DNA from: CAMYLY01 sp036397755
Lineage (GTDB): Bacteria > Gemmatimonadota > Gemmatimonadetes > Gemmatimonadales > GWC2-71-9
Assembly (NCBI GenBank): GCA_036397755.1
Contig: DASWII010000009.1
Span: 91,085 to 155,084 of the forward strand
Direction: 5' to 3'
DNA: 64,000 bases
The notes beneath the pieces were generated by a model. The model searched no databases, was not told where the DNA came from, and saw only the letters and a program-made list of their open reading frames with translations. Positions 24,957-34,009 of the stretch are shown here, in pieces. The position numbers and the translations under genes are program-made. Position 1 is the first letter of the stretch. Each line of letters opens with the position of its first letter.

Positions 24957-26867
24957 TCACGGTTTCCCCCGCCGATCCAGGGTAGCGCGCACGGTCGCGA
25001 GGAGGTCCGTCAGCGTCCACGGCTTCGGGAGCACCACGCCCGGATCGAACGTGCCGCCTTGTTGAATATCTTCAGTCGCGTAGCCGCTCGTGAACAGCAT
25101 GCGCACGTCTCTGCCTTCTTGCTGAAGCGCCTCGGAGAGTTGACGTCCGCCCAGTTTCGGCATGACCACGTCGGTGAGAACCAGATCGATCTCGGACCCG
25201 CGTTCTCGAACAAGTTCGAGCGCCTCCTCCCCGTCCGCGGCGAGCAGCACCCTATACCCATGCCGCTCCAACGCACGTTTGGTGGCACGGCGAATCGCCG
25301 CCTCGTCATCGACCACCAAGATGGTCTCCGACCCCCCTCGCGCGGTCGTGCGTGTCTCAAACACCTCCACATCCTGTGCCGGATCGGGCGTCGCGGGGAA
25401 ATAGAGCTTCATCGTCGTGCCCTGACCGGGCTCGCTGTAGACGTGGACGAAACCGCCATGCTCCTTCATGAGCCCGTAGATCATGGGCAGCCCCAAGCCG
25501 GTTCCATCGCCCGGGCCTTTGGTCGTGAAGAACGGTTCGAAGATCCGCTGTGCGGTCTCCTCATCCATCCCGCTGCCTGTGTCGCTAGCGGACACGCACA
25601 CGTACTCGCCCGGGCCGACCCAGGGATGCGTCGTGTGATAGCCTTCGTCGACCTCAGTTCGCCGAACTTCGAACCGCAGTCGCCCTCCCGACGGCATGGC
25701 GTCACGGGCATTCGTGGCAAGGTTGAAGAGCATCTGTTCGAACGCGACGGGATCTGCTCGAACGGAGGGGAGGTTGTCATCGGCCTTGATCGCGACCTCG
25801 ATATGATCTGGCAGCATCCTGTCTATTACCGTCGCGGCCTCACGAGCCAAGCGTGCAAGGTCTACGGGGCGCAGCAGGAGTCGGTCCCGCCTACCGAAGC
25901 TCAAGAGCTTCTTGATCATATCCGCCCCACGCCCCGCCGCATTGAGGGTTTCGTACAGGTCCCCGCGCTCACTTGCATCCGGTGCGAGAGTATCGAGCGC
26001 CAGACTGGTGTGACTCATGATGACGGTGAGCAAATTGTTGAAGTCGTGCGCGATGCCGCTCGTGAGCTGACCCACAGCTTCCAGTTTCTGCGCCTGCCGG
26101 AGTTGGTCTTCCAGTCTGATGCGCCCGGACACGTCGCGCACGGCCGCGATCACCAAGGGCTGATCCCCGTTCCCCGAGGGACTGAGGCTCACTTCCACCG
26201 GTAGTTCATGCCCGTCCCGATGCAACCCCATGAGTCTCGTGCCGACACCCATGTCGCGGCGTCGCGGCTCGACCATGAAGTCTCGGCGGTGCCCTCGGTG
26301 CAGCTCACGCATATGCTCCGGCAAAAGCATCTCGACAGATCTGCCGAGGAGCTCGTCCGCCTCATAGCCAAACACAGCCGTCACCTGCGCATTCACGAAG
26401 GCGATCTCGCCAGCTCCGTTCACGGCGAGCATGGCGTCCGGCGCCGCCTCCAGGAGCGTGCGTGCGCGTTCCTCGGTCATGCGCCGCGCTTCCTCCGCGC
26501 TTTTGCGGGCGGTCACATCCTGCACGACGGCATAGATCCGCTCCTCTTCCGGGACGGAGACCGCGTTCCACGAAAGCCACCGCACTGAACCGTCCTTGCA
26601 GACGTAGCGATTCTCGAACTCGATCGCTTCCACGGTGCCCGAAAACAACTCTTGTCCCTGCGCAATGGTGGCCTCCTGGTCTTCAGGGTGCACAAAGTCC
26701 AACCAGGGTCTGGACAGCAGTTCGTCCATCGGATAACCCAATACGGCCACCCACGCCGGATTCAGGCGCTTGAAGCGCCCATCGAACCCGGCGACGCATA
26801 GCATGCTGCACGAGAGCGTGAAGAAGCGCGACAGCTCCTCAACACCCTGAGGTATCGTATCGGTCAT
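24957..26867 (-). CDS. Hybrid histidine kinase with two PAS domains and a receiver
   Basis: The 636-residue soluble protein has PAS 1 (about residues 15-125, 'GRFKRLNPAWVAVLGYPMDELL'), PAS 2 (about 140-260, 'LEAAPDAMLAVNGAGEIAFVNAQ'), a HisKA domain ('LTSGIAHDFNNLLTVIMSHTSLAL'), an ATPase domain ('FNLATNARDAM', 'SDTGSGMDEE', 'FEPFFTTKGPGDGTGLGL') and a C-terminal receiver ('LVLTDVVMPKLGGRQLS', 'LPKPWTL'). It likely starts the signalling cluster and could feed the downstream regulators. ATG 26867 was chosen because sequence further upstream lacks homology. Confidence 0.92.
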   Translation of the reverse strand: MTDTIPQGVEELSRFFTLSCSMLCVAGFDGRFKRLNPAWVAVLGYPMDELLSRPWLDFVHPEDQEATIAQGQELFSGTVEAIEFENRYVCKDGSVRWLSWNAVSVPEEERIYAVVQDVTARKSAEEARRMTEERARTLLEAAPDAMLAVNGAGEIAFVNAQVTAVFGYEADELLGRSVEMLLPEHMRELHRGHRRDFMVEPRRRDMGVGTRLMGLHRDGHELPVEVSLSPSGNGDQPLVIAAVRDVSGRIRLEDQLRQAQKLEAVGQLTSGIAHDFNNLLTVIMSHTSLALDTLAPDASERGDLYETLNAAGRGADMIKKLLSFGRRDRLLLRPVDLARLAREAATVIDRMLPDHIEVAIKADDNLPSVRADPVAFEQMLFNLATNARDAMPSGGRLRFEVRRTEVDEGYHTTHPWVGPGEYVCVSASDTGSGMDEETAQRIFEPFFTTKGPGDGTGLGLPMIYGLMKEHGGFVHVYSEPGQGTTMKLYFPATPDPAQDVEVFETRTTARGGSETILVVDDEAAIRRATKRALERHGYRVLLAADGEEALELVRERGSEIDLVLTDVVMPKLGGRQLSEALQQEGRDVRMLFTSGYATEDIQQGGTFDPGVVLPKPWTLTDLLATVRATLDRRGKP

Positions 26868-27201
26868 GTGTATCGACGATCCGAAGGGCAGATTCTGGAT
26901 ACTCCTTCCGTATGTTCGGGAACCGACCTTTGTTCCACCCCCACCCAGCGACGGTGGCCCGTTTTCCACTGCTGCATTGACGCCACATTCAACGTGGAAT
27001 TGGAGCTACACCAAGGTCGGACACCGCTCCACCTCCAAGGTGGGGTCGTCCAGCTCGCAAGGGTAGTCCACTATTGGGGCGCTACCCTACGAGTTTGGGA
27101 CACTTGATCCCACAATTCGGCGGACCGCGGGGTCGTTGCGGATCGAGACGCAAACCGCCGGCTCTGGCCGACGGCTCGCGAGCCTGCCCCCGGTGCCGCG
27201 C
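26868..27201. other. Intergenic region, no gene recognised
   Basis: This 334-base stretch lies upstream of the hybrid kinase and downstream of the propeller gene. Short plus-strand frames here have no recognisable content. Two small inverted repeats are visible: CCACCTccaAGGTGG near 27030 and GGGTAG/CTACCC between about 27060 and 27090. No clear promoter for the kinase was found. Confidence 0.5.
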
Positions 27202-28434
27202 CTATCCCACGCCCCGCATCACCCGCATCCGCACCACGTACTGCACGTCGAGATCGTCGCGCCATACGCCGTAGACGTCGTCGCCCACGAACGTGCGTGG
27301 GGAGAATCGGGCCGGCATGGTGACGATGCCCAGGTAGCGTCCGTCGGCTTCGAACACGTCCCAGTTCGGCGCTCCGCTGTCCTCGAGGAGATTGAAGGTC
27401 GCGCGCTCCTCCTCACTCAGGTCGGAGATCGACTGGACATGCTGCACCCAAATCGTGCCGTCCGGCCCTTCCTGGAGGTTCGCGAACGCTTGGATCCACT
27501 CGCCGAAGTGCACCAGACTCTGCGCCTGCTGTATCGCGGCGGGCGGAAGACCGGCGTCACGCCAGGCGGTCCGCAGAAAGTCCATGACCGCGTTGCGGTC
27601 GGCCTCGCTCACCGGGCGCGGGATGAACGGCATCGTGAACACCCGCGTGAGCCGGCCTTCGTGGTACCGTCCGATCCGGTAGTCATTGTTCATGCCGTAG
27701 AGCAAGTCCAGGTCGTTGGTGATGTTCCAGACCGGCTCGGCCGCGTAGATCTCGATGCGGGGTGTGGCGCCGCCGAACGACAAGGTCCCGCCGGACGGAA
27801 TCCGCAGCAGGGTGTCTTGCACGGATCCGTCCCCGCCCAGCGCCAGGACAGCATCCATCGAGTCGCGCGCCGGTTGGTTCGGGAGATCGAGCGGACGGAC
27901 CTGCTTGGCCAACACGCCCCCCGCCGTGCCCCGCCACGCGAGCGGCAGCCCTTCGGTCAACAGGAGCGGACTGCTTCCGAGCGCCGCACCGTCCGCCGAG
28001 TAGAAGTTGAGCCGCTGATTCTGCATGTCCGGCACAATGAGCGTGTCCCCAGCGCCCAGCAGCATGAACACGGCACCGGCTCCCAGCTCACCGGGTCCAC
28101 CCCCCGGCCCGCCGAACGTGCTCATGTACGTGCCGTCCATGGCGTAGCGCTTGATGTTCTGCGCCTGGGCGTCGAGCACGTAAATCGACCCGGCTCCGAC
28201 GGCCAGCCACCCGATTTGCCCGAACATGTAGTCTGGATCACCGTCCTGCACGCCGATCCGGAGATCCTCCTGGAGCGTCCAGCGCTCACCCTCCGCCCAC
28301 AGACCCTGGTGCGTGTTGGCCACGATGGTGACGCCGGCGGAGTCCGTGATGGTTCCTTGCCATGCCGTGTCCGGTGCGCATGCCGCCGACAGCGCGATCA
28401 CCACCGCACCGGCTGCCCATTGCTTCGTTCGCAT
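27202..28434 (-). CDS. Six-bladed beta-propeller lipoprotein
   Basis: The 410-residue protein starts at ATG 28434 behind a GGAGAGG site. The signal 'KQWAAGAVVIALSAACAPD' ends in lipobox SAAC, so it is a lipoprotein. The rest shows repeated beta blades ('DSAGVTIVANT', 'GSIYVLDAQAQNIKRYAMDG', 'FGGPGGGPGELG', 'DTLIVPDMQNQRLNFYSADG') and ends 'YVVRMRVMRGVG'. This six-bladed family is greatly expanded in Gemmatimonadota; its ligands are not known. The pseudogene at 50758 is a broken relative with the same opening and ending. Confidence 0.82.
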   Translation of the reverse strand: MRTKQWAAGAVVIALSAACAPDTAWQGTITDSAGVTIVANTHQGLWAEGERWTLQEDLRIGVQDGDPDYMFGQIGWLAVGAGSIYVLDAQAQNIKRYAMDGTYMSTFGGPGGGPGELGAGAVFMLLGAGDTLIVPDMQNQRLNFYSADGAALGSSPLLLTEGLPLAWRGTAGGVLAKQVRPLDLPNQPARDSMDAVLALGGDGSVQDTLLRIPSGGTLSFGGATPRIEIYAAEPVWNITNDLDLLYGMNNDYRIGRYHEGRLTRVFTMPFIPRPVSEADRNAVMDFLRTAWRDAGLPPAAIQQAQSLVHFGEWIQAFANLQEGPDGTIWVQHVQSISDLSEEERATFNLLEDSGAPNWDVFEADGRYLGIVTMPARFSPRTFVGDDVYGVWRDDLDVQYVVRMRVMRGVG

Positions 28435-28569
28435 CCTCTCCCCCAATCGCTTGAACCGTTTCAGTCGATATTCTGAGCCGGCCGTGTCGCTGGCGTGCTG
28501 CTCATGCGTACAGTAGTTGTTGCACTTCATCAGCAATTGCTTGCCCGGCGTCCAGCCCTCGCCAAGCCC

Positions 28570-29550
28570 TCACGCGGCTACCGCGACGGTCACCGCCGTC
28601 CCAACCAGCTCCTGTGCTTCCGGGCCCGCCAAACCGAACGCCGCGGTCGCGGCGGCATCCGCCTCCACGCACGACCCGGCTGACACCGTCAGGCTATGCC
28701 ACTCGACCACGCGCGGCGCGGCGCTCCGGGCGTCGAGAATGTGATGGTAGCGGTGCCCGCGGTAGTCGAAATACTGCAGGTAGTCTCCCGAGGTGGCCAT
28801 GGCGAGGTCCTCCACGTCGATGCGACGGAGCACGCGGTTCGGGTCGAGCGGCGATCGCACCCCGACGTGCCACGGATCGCCCTCCGCGGACGACCCCATC
28901 CCGTACAGATCGCCCCCGACGTTCACGATCGCATCGCGGATGGCCCAGTCGCGCAGGACCGCGACGGCACGGTCCACCCCGTATCCCTTGGCGATGCCGC
29001 CGAGATCCACGGCGGCATCGGGATGGCCGAGCCGAACGACGGCGGACCCATTGTGTCGGTCGAGGTCGATGGAGCGGTAGAAGGCCTGTCCCGCGAAGCG
29101 GGCGTACTCGGACTGGGCGGGCGGGGCGGACCTCTCGGTCACGTCCCACAGTGCCGCCGCGCGTCCTAAACACGGATCGAACCGACCGCCGGTCGCGTGA
29201 GCCCAGTGCAGGGCACGTTCGATCACTCCTGCCGTGTCGTCGGCCACGACGACGCCCAGGGTAGGCGCGCGATTGATCCGGCCGACGTCGGAGTGGCTGG
29301 TGAATCGCGTCATGAGCCGTTCGACCCGCCGGAGCTCGTCGAAGGCGGCGCCAATGGCGGCCTGCGCGTACGGGCGGTCGCCGTGCACGACGACGATCTC
29401 ACCGACCGTGCCCATGATGGGGACGGTGCGTCGCACCAGGGACCGCCGCCGCCGCATCAGTGGAAGGGTGCTGAGGACGAACGCGCCGGCTCCCAGCGCG
29501 AGGATGTCGCGTCGGGTGGGGCGGCGGGAGCGGGAAGGTCGGTCAGTCAT
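28570..29550 (-). CDS. apbE: FAD:protein FMN transferase
   Basis: The 326-residue enzyme attaches FMN covalently to a Thr of flavoproteins such as RnfG and RnfD. It has a Tat-like or membrane-anchor N-terminus ('RRPTRRDILALGAGAFVLSTLP'), 'MGTVGEIVVVHG', 'VDLGGIAKGYGVDRAV' (FAD/Mg site), 'NVGGDLYGMG' and 'HHILDARSA', all conserved in ApbE. It is the last gene of the Rnf operon, overlapping the NqrM-like gene by 8 bases, and its targets are encoded just upstream. Confidence 0.94.
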   Translation of the reverse strand: MTDRPSRSRRPTRRDILALGAGAFVLSTLPLMRRRRSLVRRTVPIMGTVGEIVVVHGDRPYAQAAIGAAFDELRRVERLMTRFTSHSDVGRINRAPTLGVVVADDTAGVIERALHWAHATGGRFDPCLGRAAALWDVTERSAPPAQSEYARFAGQAFYRSIDLDRHNGSAVVRLGHPDAAVDLGGIAKGYGVDRAVAVLRDWAIRDAIVNVGGDLYGMGSSAEGDPWHVGVRSPLDPNRVLRRIDVEDLAMATSGDYLQYFDYRGHRYHHILDARSAAPRVVEWHSLTVSAGSCVEADAAATAAFGLAGPEAQELVGTAVTVAVAA

Positions 29551-29704
29551 ATTCGCAATCCTGACGGTTGGGGCAGGCGGCACAGGTCGCGTCGCCCGGA
29601 GAGCGCGCGCAGCTCGTGACATCGCCTCGACGGCTTGCCCGAGCCGCGACGCCGAACGTGGCGAAGAGCAACGCGCCCGCGACGACAGCGATCACGGCGG
29701 TCAT
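29543..29704 (-). CDS. NqrM-like small Cys-rich membrane protein, putative Rnf maturation factor
   Basis: This 53-residue protein has one N-terminal membrane segment (MTAVIAVVAGALLFATFGVA) and a C-terminal tail with four Cys (SCARSPGDATCAACPNRQDC, spacing C-x7-C-x2-C-x4-C). NqrM (DUF539) has the same build and is needed to place the iron centre held by Cys of NqrD and NqrE, the homologues of RnfE and RnfA. The gene sits exactly between rnfA (overlap TGATG) and apbE, as nqrM does behind the nqr operon. The spacing differs from classical NqrM, so the role in Rnf maturation is inference. Confidence 0.65.
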   Translation of the reverse strand: MTAVIAVVAGALLFATFGVAARASRRGDVTSCARSPGDATCAACPNRQDCEYD

Positions 29705-30285
29705 CACGAGGCGCTCAGCAGTCCGGCAAAGCCCATGAACGCGAGCGACAGGCTGCCGGCAATGATCAGTACGAGGGCCATGCCCTTGGCGAGCTCGGGC
29801 ACGCTGGCCAACTCCGTGTTCTCCCGGATGGATGCCATCAGAACCAGCGCCAGCGTGAGGCCGAGTCCGGCGCCGATCGCGAAGGACAAGCCCTCCAACA
29901 GGTCGTAGCCCCGATTGGTTTGGAAGATCGCGAGCCCGAGGATCGCGCAGTTGGTCGTGATGAGCGGCAGGTAGATGCCCAGTTGCCGGAACAGCGTGGG
30001 GCTCAGCTTCTTGATGACCATCTCGACGATCTGGACCAGGGACGCGATGACGACGATGAACGCAATCAGGCGGAGATAGGGCGTGTAGGGCAGCACGAAG
30101 GAATTGAGGAACCATGCGCACAGCGACGTGATCGTGAGCACGAAGATGTTCGCCGCGCCCATGCGCAAGGCGGTTTCCACGCGCGCCGACACGCCCATGA
30201 ACGGGCACAGGCCAAGAAACAACGCGAGCGTGAAGTTGTTCACGACCATCGCGGAGAGCAGGATCCAGATCAGCTCGCCCATCAT
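29704..30285 (-). CDS. rnfA: Rnf complex subunit A
   Basis: The 193-residue membrane protein has six hydrophobic segments. 'MVVNNFTLALFLGLCPFMGVS' and 'LPLITTNCAILGLAIFQ' each carry the Cys that, with those of RnfE, hold the intramembrane iron-sulfur centre. ATG 30285 overlaps the rnfE stop (ATGA); a second ATG follows directly. It takes part in ferredoxin:NAD electron transfer coupled to Na+ or H+ pumping. Confidence 0.95.
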   Translation of the reverse strand: MMGELIWILLSAMVVNNFTLALFLGLCPFMGVSARVETALRMGAANIFVLTITSLCAWFLNSFVLPYTPYLRLIAFIVVIASLVQIVEMVIKKLSPTLFRQLGIYLPLITTNCAILGLAIFQTNRGYDLLEGLSFAIGAGLGLTLALVLMASIRENTELASVPELAKGMALVLIIAGSLSLAFMGFAGLLSAS

Positions 30286-30941
30286 GCCGCCTTCTGCCCC
30301 GATGCAACGCCCTCGGGCCAGTCGCGTACGCCGGGACGCACCGCACGGCGCTTCTCGATCCAACTCAGGAACAGGAGAATCACTCCCAGTGTGAGGAATC
30401 CGCCCGGAGGCAGGATCATGATGACCCACGGTTCGAAGTGCGGCCCCAGGACGCTGATGCCGAGGAACGTGCCGGCCCCCAGCACCTCACGGATGGCTCC
30501 CATCATCAACAGCGCGATGATGAACCCGACGCCGGTGCCGGCGGCGTCCAGCAGCGATCGACCGACGGGGCGCTTGGAGGCAAACGCCTCTTGCCGTCCG
30601 AGGATCATGCAATTGACCACGATGAGCGCCACGAAGGCCCCTAGGGCCTTGTGCACGGTCGGCACGATGGCCTCGAGAAGCATGTCCGCGATCGTCACGA
30701 ACGTCGCGATGATCAGGATGTAGGTCGAGATCCGCACCTCATGTGGCACGAACCGCTTGAAGGTCGACACGAGCAGGCTCGAGCCGATCAGGACGAAGAA
30801 GGTCGCGAGGCCCATCGCGATGCTGTTCTCAACCGAGTTCGTGACGGCCAGCGCCGGGCAGAGCCCCAGCATCTGAATCAGCACGGGGTTCTCGTTCCAC
30901 ATGCCGCGAAGCAGGTCCTGCCGGGGCGTCGTCGCGCGCAT
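30282..30941 (-). CDS. rnfE: Rnf complex subunit E
   Basis: The 219-residue membrane subunit begins 'MRATTPRQDLLRGMWNENPVLIQMLGLCPALAVTNSVENSIAMG', the conserved RnfE/NqrD opening, and has 'LIVVNCMILGRQEAFA' with the second cluster Cys. Start ATG 30941 directly follows a possible GTG at 30944 that overlaps the rnfG stop. A C-terminal 'LSWIEKRR' tail is normal for RnfE. Confidence 0.95.
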   Translation of the reverse strand: MRATTPRQDLLRGMWNENPVLIQMLGLCPALAVTNSVENSIAMGLATFFVLIGSSLLVSTFKRFVPHEVRISTYILIIATFVTIADMLLEAIVPTVHKALGAFVALIVVNCMILGRQEAFASKRPVGRSLLDAAGTGVGFIIALLMMGAIREVLGAGTFLGISVLGPHFEPWVIMILPPGGFLTLGVILLFLSWIEKRRAVRPGVRDWPEGVASGQKAA

Positions 30942-31591
30942 CACGGCACCCCCGCCATGCGGGCCGCGAGCAAGGGTCCCAGGCGTGCGAGCGCCCCGTT
31001 GATCGTATTGATGACGGTCTTGGACGAGATCGTTGCTCCGGTGATCATGTCGACCTCATGCGGGTCGCCGGTGGCATCGCGTGACTTGATCCCGACGAGC
31101 GGCGCCGTCACGTTTCCGAATTGCGCGACGAAGGACGAGTCTTTTTCAATCTTGTCCCCCAGTCCCGGCGTCTCCTTGCTCTCCAGCACCTTCATGCCGA
31201 TGATGGTGCCGCGTGCGGGATCGTAGCCGAAGATGAGGCGCACCATGTCCTGAAAGCCGGGCTGGCCGGCACTGATCGCATACCCCACGAACCGGTCACC
31301 CGCGTAGCCCGCGTACACCTGCTCGTGGCTCTCGGGGGACCCGCCGGCGGGTACCTGGCGTTCGAGCGTCGCGCCCACGACGTAGAGCGTGTCGAATCGA
31401 TCCGGCCCGCCCAGCACCTCGAACACCGCGAGCCGCAGCTGCTCCGCCTTGTAGGCCTGAATGGTCGGCTGCGTGCGCTGGAACACGACCACGATGAGGA
31501 GCCCTGCGATCGCGCCGGCGGTCGCCAACGTCAGCAGCAGGCGCGCGGCCGGGACGTCCGGCTGGCGCGGGGCCGGGCCGGGACCGGTCAT
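30941..31591 (-). CDS. rnfG: Rnf complex subunit G (covalent FMN protein)
   Basis: The 216-residue protein has one N-terminal membrane anchor (residues 17-38) and a periplasmic FMN-binding domain. 'DMITGATISSKTV' near residue 184 holds the Thr that takes FMN from ApbE. 'KVLESKETPGLGDKIE' is also conserved. The start ATG 31591 overlaps rnfD by 4 bases; the longer frame upstream is a shadow of rnfD. Confidence 0.94.
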   Translation of the reverse strand: MTGPGPAPRQPDVPAARLLLTLATAGAIAGLLIVVVFQRTQPTIQAYKAEQLRLAVFEVLGGPDRFDTLYVVGATLERQVPAGGSPESHEQVYAGYAGDRFVGYAISAGQPGFQDMVRLIFGYDPARGTIIGMKVLESKETPGLGDKIEKDSSFVAQFGNVTAPLVGIKSRDATGDPHEVDMITGATISSKTVINTINGALARLGPLLAARMAGVP

Positions 31592-32595
31592 GTCACACCT
31601 GGCGCTGGGCGCTTGGAACCGAACACGCGCGGCTGTGTGGCTCGATTGATGAACGGCACGAGCGCATTCATCAGCAGGATGGCATACATCACGCCTTCGG
31701 CCAGCCCGCCCCACAGGCGGATGATGACCACGAGCGCACCGATGCCCACGCCGAACACCCAGCAGCCGGCATCGGTGACCGGTGAGGTGACCATATCGGT
31801 CGCCATATACACGGCGCCCAGCATGAGTCCGCCCGAGAGCAGCATGAACGCCGCGCCGGGGTACCGGGTCGCATCGACCATGTGGAGCGGCGTGGCCAGC
31901 ACCGCGACCGTCAGCAGGATGGAAGCGGGAATCCGCCAGTTGAGGTGCTTGCGCAGCGCGAGGTACATCCCGCAGAGGAGGATGACGATGGCACCCGTCT
32001 CTCCCAGCGAGCCCCCCGTGCTTCCCAACGCGAGATCGGCCAGGGCGGTCGTCTGTCGCTCGAACTTCATGAGGCCCAGTGGCGTGGCGCCCGTCATCGC
32101 GTCCACCACGGTCCCGCTCATGAGGGGCACCGCGAGATTGTCGCCCGCAAGACTCCACCATTCGCCCGTGCGCGTGGGCCAGGTGGTGAGTGCCACCGGA
32201 AAGGCGGCTTGCAGAAACGCCCGGCCGAGCAGAGCCGGGTTGAAGATGTTCTGCCCCAGGCCGCCGAAGACCAGCTTGCCGAACCCGATGCCGAACACGC
32301 CGCCGACCAAGGCCATCCACAGCGGGAGCCCCGCGGGCAGGGTGAGTCCGAGCAGCAGGCCCGTGATCGTGGCTGACCCGTCGAGCAGGGTGCCGCTCCG
32401 TCCGAACACACGCTCCGTCAGCACCGCGCCGAGCGTCGCCGCCGCGATGACCAGCAAGGCGCTCGGGCCGAAAAAGTAGGTGGCGACGGCGACAATCGGT
32501 ACGAGACTCGCCACCACCGACCACATGATGCGGGGCGTCGAGTCGGCCGCGGCGAGATGGGGCGACGCCGTGATGAGCCAGCGAGGCGCCGTCAC
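31588..32595 (-). CDS. rnfD: Rnf complex subunit D
   Basis: The 335-residue membrane subunit starts with GTG 32595, overlapping the rnfC stop. 'TASPHLAAADSTPRIMWSVV' is the typical RnfD opening, 'GLTLPAGLPLWMALVGGVFGIGFGKLVFGGLGQNIFNPALLGRAFL' is diagnostic of RnfD/NqrB, and 'DAMTGATPL' near residue 168 holds the flavinylated Thr. It forms the ion-conducting part of the complex. Confidence 0.95.
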   Translation of the reverse strand: MTAPRWLITASPHLAAADSTPRIMWSVVASLVPIVAVATYFFGPSALLVIAAATLGAVLTERVFGRSGTLLDGSATITGLLLGLTLPAGLPLWMALVGGVFGIGFGKLVFGGLGQNIFNPALLGRAFLQAAFPVALTTWPTRTGEWWSLAGDNLAVPLMSGTVVDAMTGATPLGLMKFERQTTALADLALGSTGGSLGETGAIVILLCGMYLALRKHLNWRIPASILLTVAVLATPLHMVDATRYPGAAFMLLSGGLMLGAVYMATDMVTSPVTDAGCWVFGVGIGALVVIIRLWGGLAEGVMYAILLMNALVPFINRATQPRVFGSKRPAPGVT

Positions 32596-33917
32596 GCGGC
32601 CTTCATGCGCTGGAGCTGCACCTTGGCCGCCCGGAACTGCTGTGCCAGCGGGATGTTCGACGGACAGACGTAGGAGCAGCAGCCGCACAGCATGCAATCG
32701 TTGAGATGGGCGGCCACCATGTCTTCGTACCGTCCGGCCTGTGCCAGGCTGCCCAACAGCTGTGGGTTGAGGAACACGGGGCACGCGCCCACACAATGCC
32801 CGCAGCGAATGCACGGGAACGACACGGGCGGCTTCACGTCCCGCGCCGTGAGCACGACGACGCCCGTGGTGCCTTTGAGCACCGGAGCGTTGAGATCCGC
32901 CACGGCACTCCCCATCATCGGTCCGCCCAGGATCACCTCGCGCGCGTCGTCCGTGACCCCGCCACACGCGTCGAGCAGATCGACGAGCTTCGTTCCGACA
33001 GGCACGATCAGGTTGCTGGGCTTCCGCACGCCCGGCCCCGTCACGGTCACGATCCGCTCGACCAACGGCAGACCGGTTTCGAAGACCTCCGCGATGGTGC
33101 CGACCGACGCCACGTTTTGCACGAGCACCCCGACGTGCATCGGCAGCTTGCCGGATGGCACCTCGCGGCCGGTGAGCGCCGTGATCAGCATCTTCTCGGC
33201 GCCTTGCGGATACTGCACGCGCAGCGCATGCACCGCCACGTCGAGGTCGGCCGGCAGCGTTCGGGTCAGCGCCTCGACCGCGTCGGGCTTGTTCTGCTCG
33301 ATCCCGATCATCGCGCGCGACACCCCCAGCGCCCGCATCATGATGCGGATGCCGAGCTGCACGCGCTCCGGATATTCTACCATTGTGCGATGATCGGTGG
33401 TCAGGTACGGCTCGCACTCACATCCGTTGACCAGCAGCGTGTCGATCGTCACGTCGGGCGGGGGTGACAGCTTGACGTGCGCCGGGAACGCCGCGCCGCC
33501 GAGTCCGACGACGCCGGCGTCCTGCACCGCGGCGACGAGCTGCCGGGAGGTGAGGCCTTCCCACTTCGGGATGATCCGGGGGCGCAACGCGTGCGGCGAG
33601 TGCCGTTCGACCGCGATGCGGACGGCGGTCTTGAACGTGCCGTCCGGATGGGGCCAGAGCCCAATCTCCGTGATCGTCCCCGCGGCCGACGCATGGACGG
33701 GCGATGACATGAAGCCGTCCGCCTCCGCCAATTTGTCGCCCCGCTCCACGCGATCGCCGACCTTGGCGATGAGGCGTGCCGGTTTGCCGGTGTGCTGGCT
33801 CAGCGGCAGGACGACCTCGGTGGGGAAGGGCATGCGCCGGATGCCGACGCGCTCGGTCAGCTTCTTGAGTTCCGGCGGGTGCACCCCGTGGCGAAAAGAG
33901 GAATTCGGCTGCGGCAT
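32592..33917 (-). CDS. rnfC: Rnf complex subunit C
   Basis: The 441-residue peripheral subunit carries FMN, NADH site and two 4Fe-4S clusters. It begins 'FRHGVHPPELKKLT', has a biotinyl-like hybrid-motif region ('LIAKVGDRVERGDKLAEADGFMSSPVHASAAGTI'), an SLBB/Nqo1-type flavin region ('GLGGAAFPAHVKL', 'NGCECEPYLTTDHR') and the ferredoxin motifs 'CIRCGHCVGACP' and 'CMLCGCCSYVCPSN'. No TonB-like C-terminal extension is present. A 92-base gap without clear signals separates it from the upstream oxidoreductase gene. Confidence 0.96.
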   Translation of the reverse strand: MPQPNSSFRHGVHPPELKKLTERVGIRRMPFPTEVVLPLSQHTGKPARLIAKVGDRVERGDKLAEADGFMSSPVHASAAGTITEIGLWPHPDGTFKTAVRIAVERHSPHALRPRIIPKWEGLTSRQLVAAVQDAGVVGLGGAAFPAHVKLSPPPDVTIDTLLVNGCECEPYLTTDHRTMVEYPERVQLGIRIMMRALGVSRAMIGIEQNKPDAVEALTRTLPADLDVAVHALRVQYPQGAEKMLITALTGREVPSGKLPMHVGVLVQNVASVGTIAEVFETGLPLVERIVTVTGPGVRKPSNLIVPVGTKLVDLLDACGGVTDDAREVILGGPMMGSAVADLNAPVLKGTTGVVVLTARDVKPPVSFPCIRCGHCVGACPVFLNPQLLGSLAQAGRYEDMVAAHLNDCMLCGCCSYVCPSNIPLAQQFRAAKVQLQRMKAA

Positions 33918-34009
33918 GGCGCGTCAACCATGAAGGTGTGGAGGTACGGTGGCGCGCAAGTACCGGGGTACGCCGCTTCCCTCCGCGCCCGCGCACCCAG
34001 GCAGCCTCA

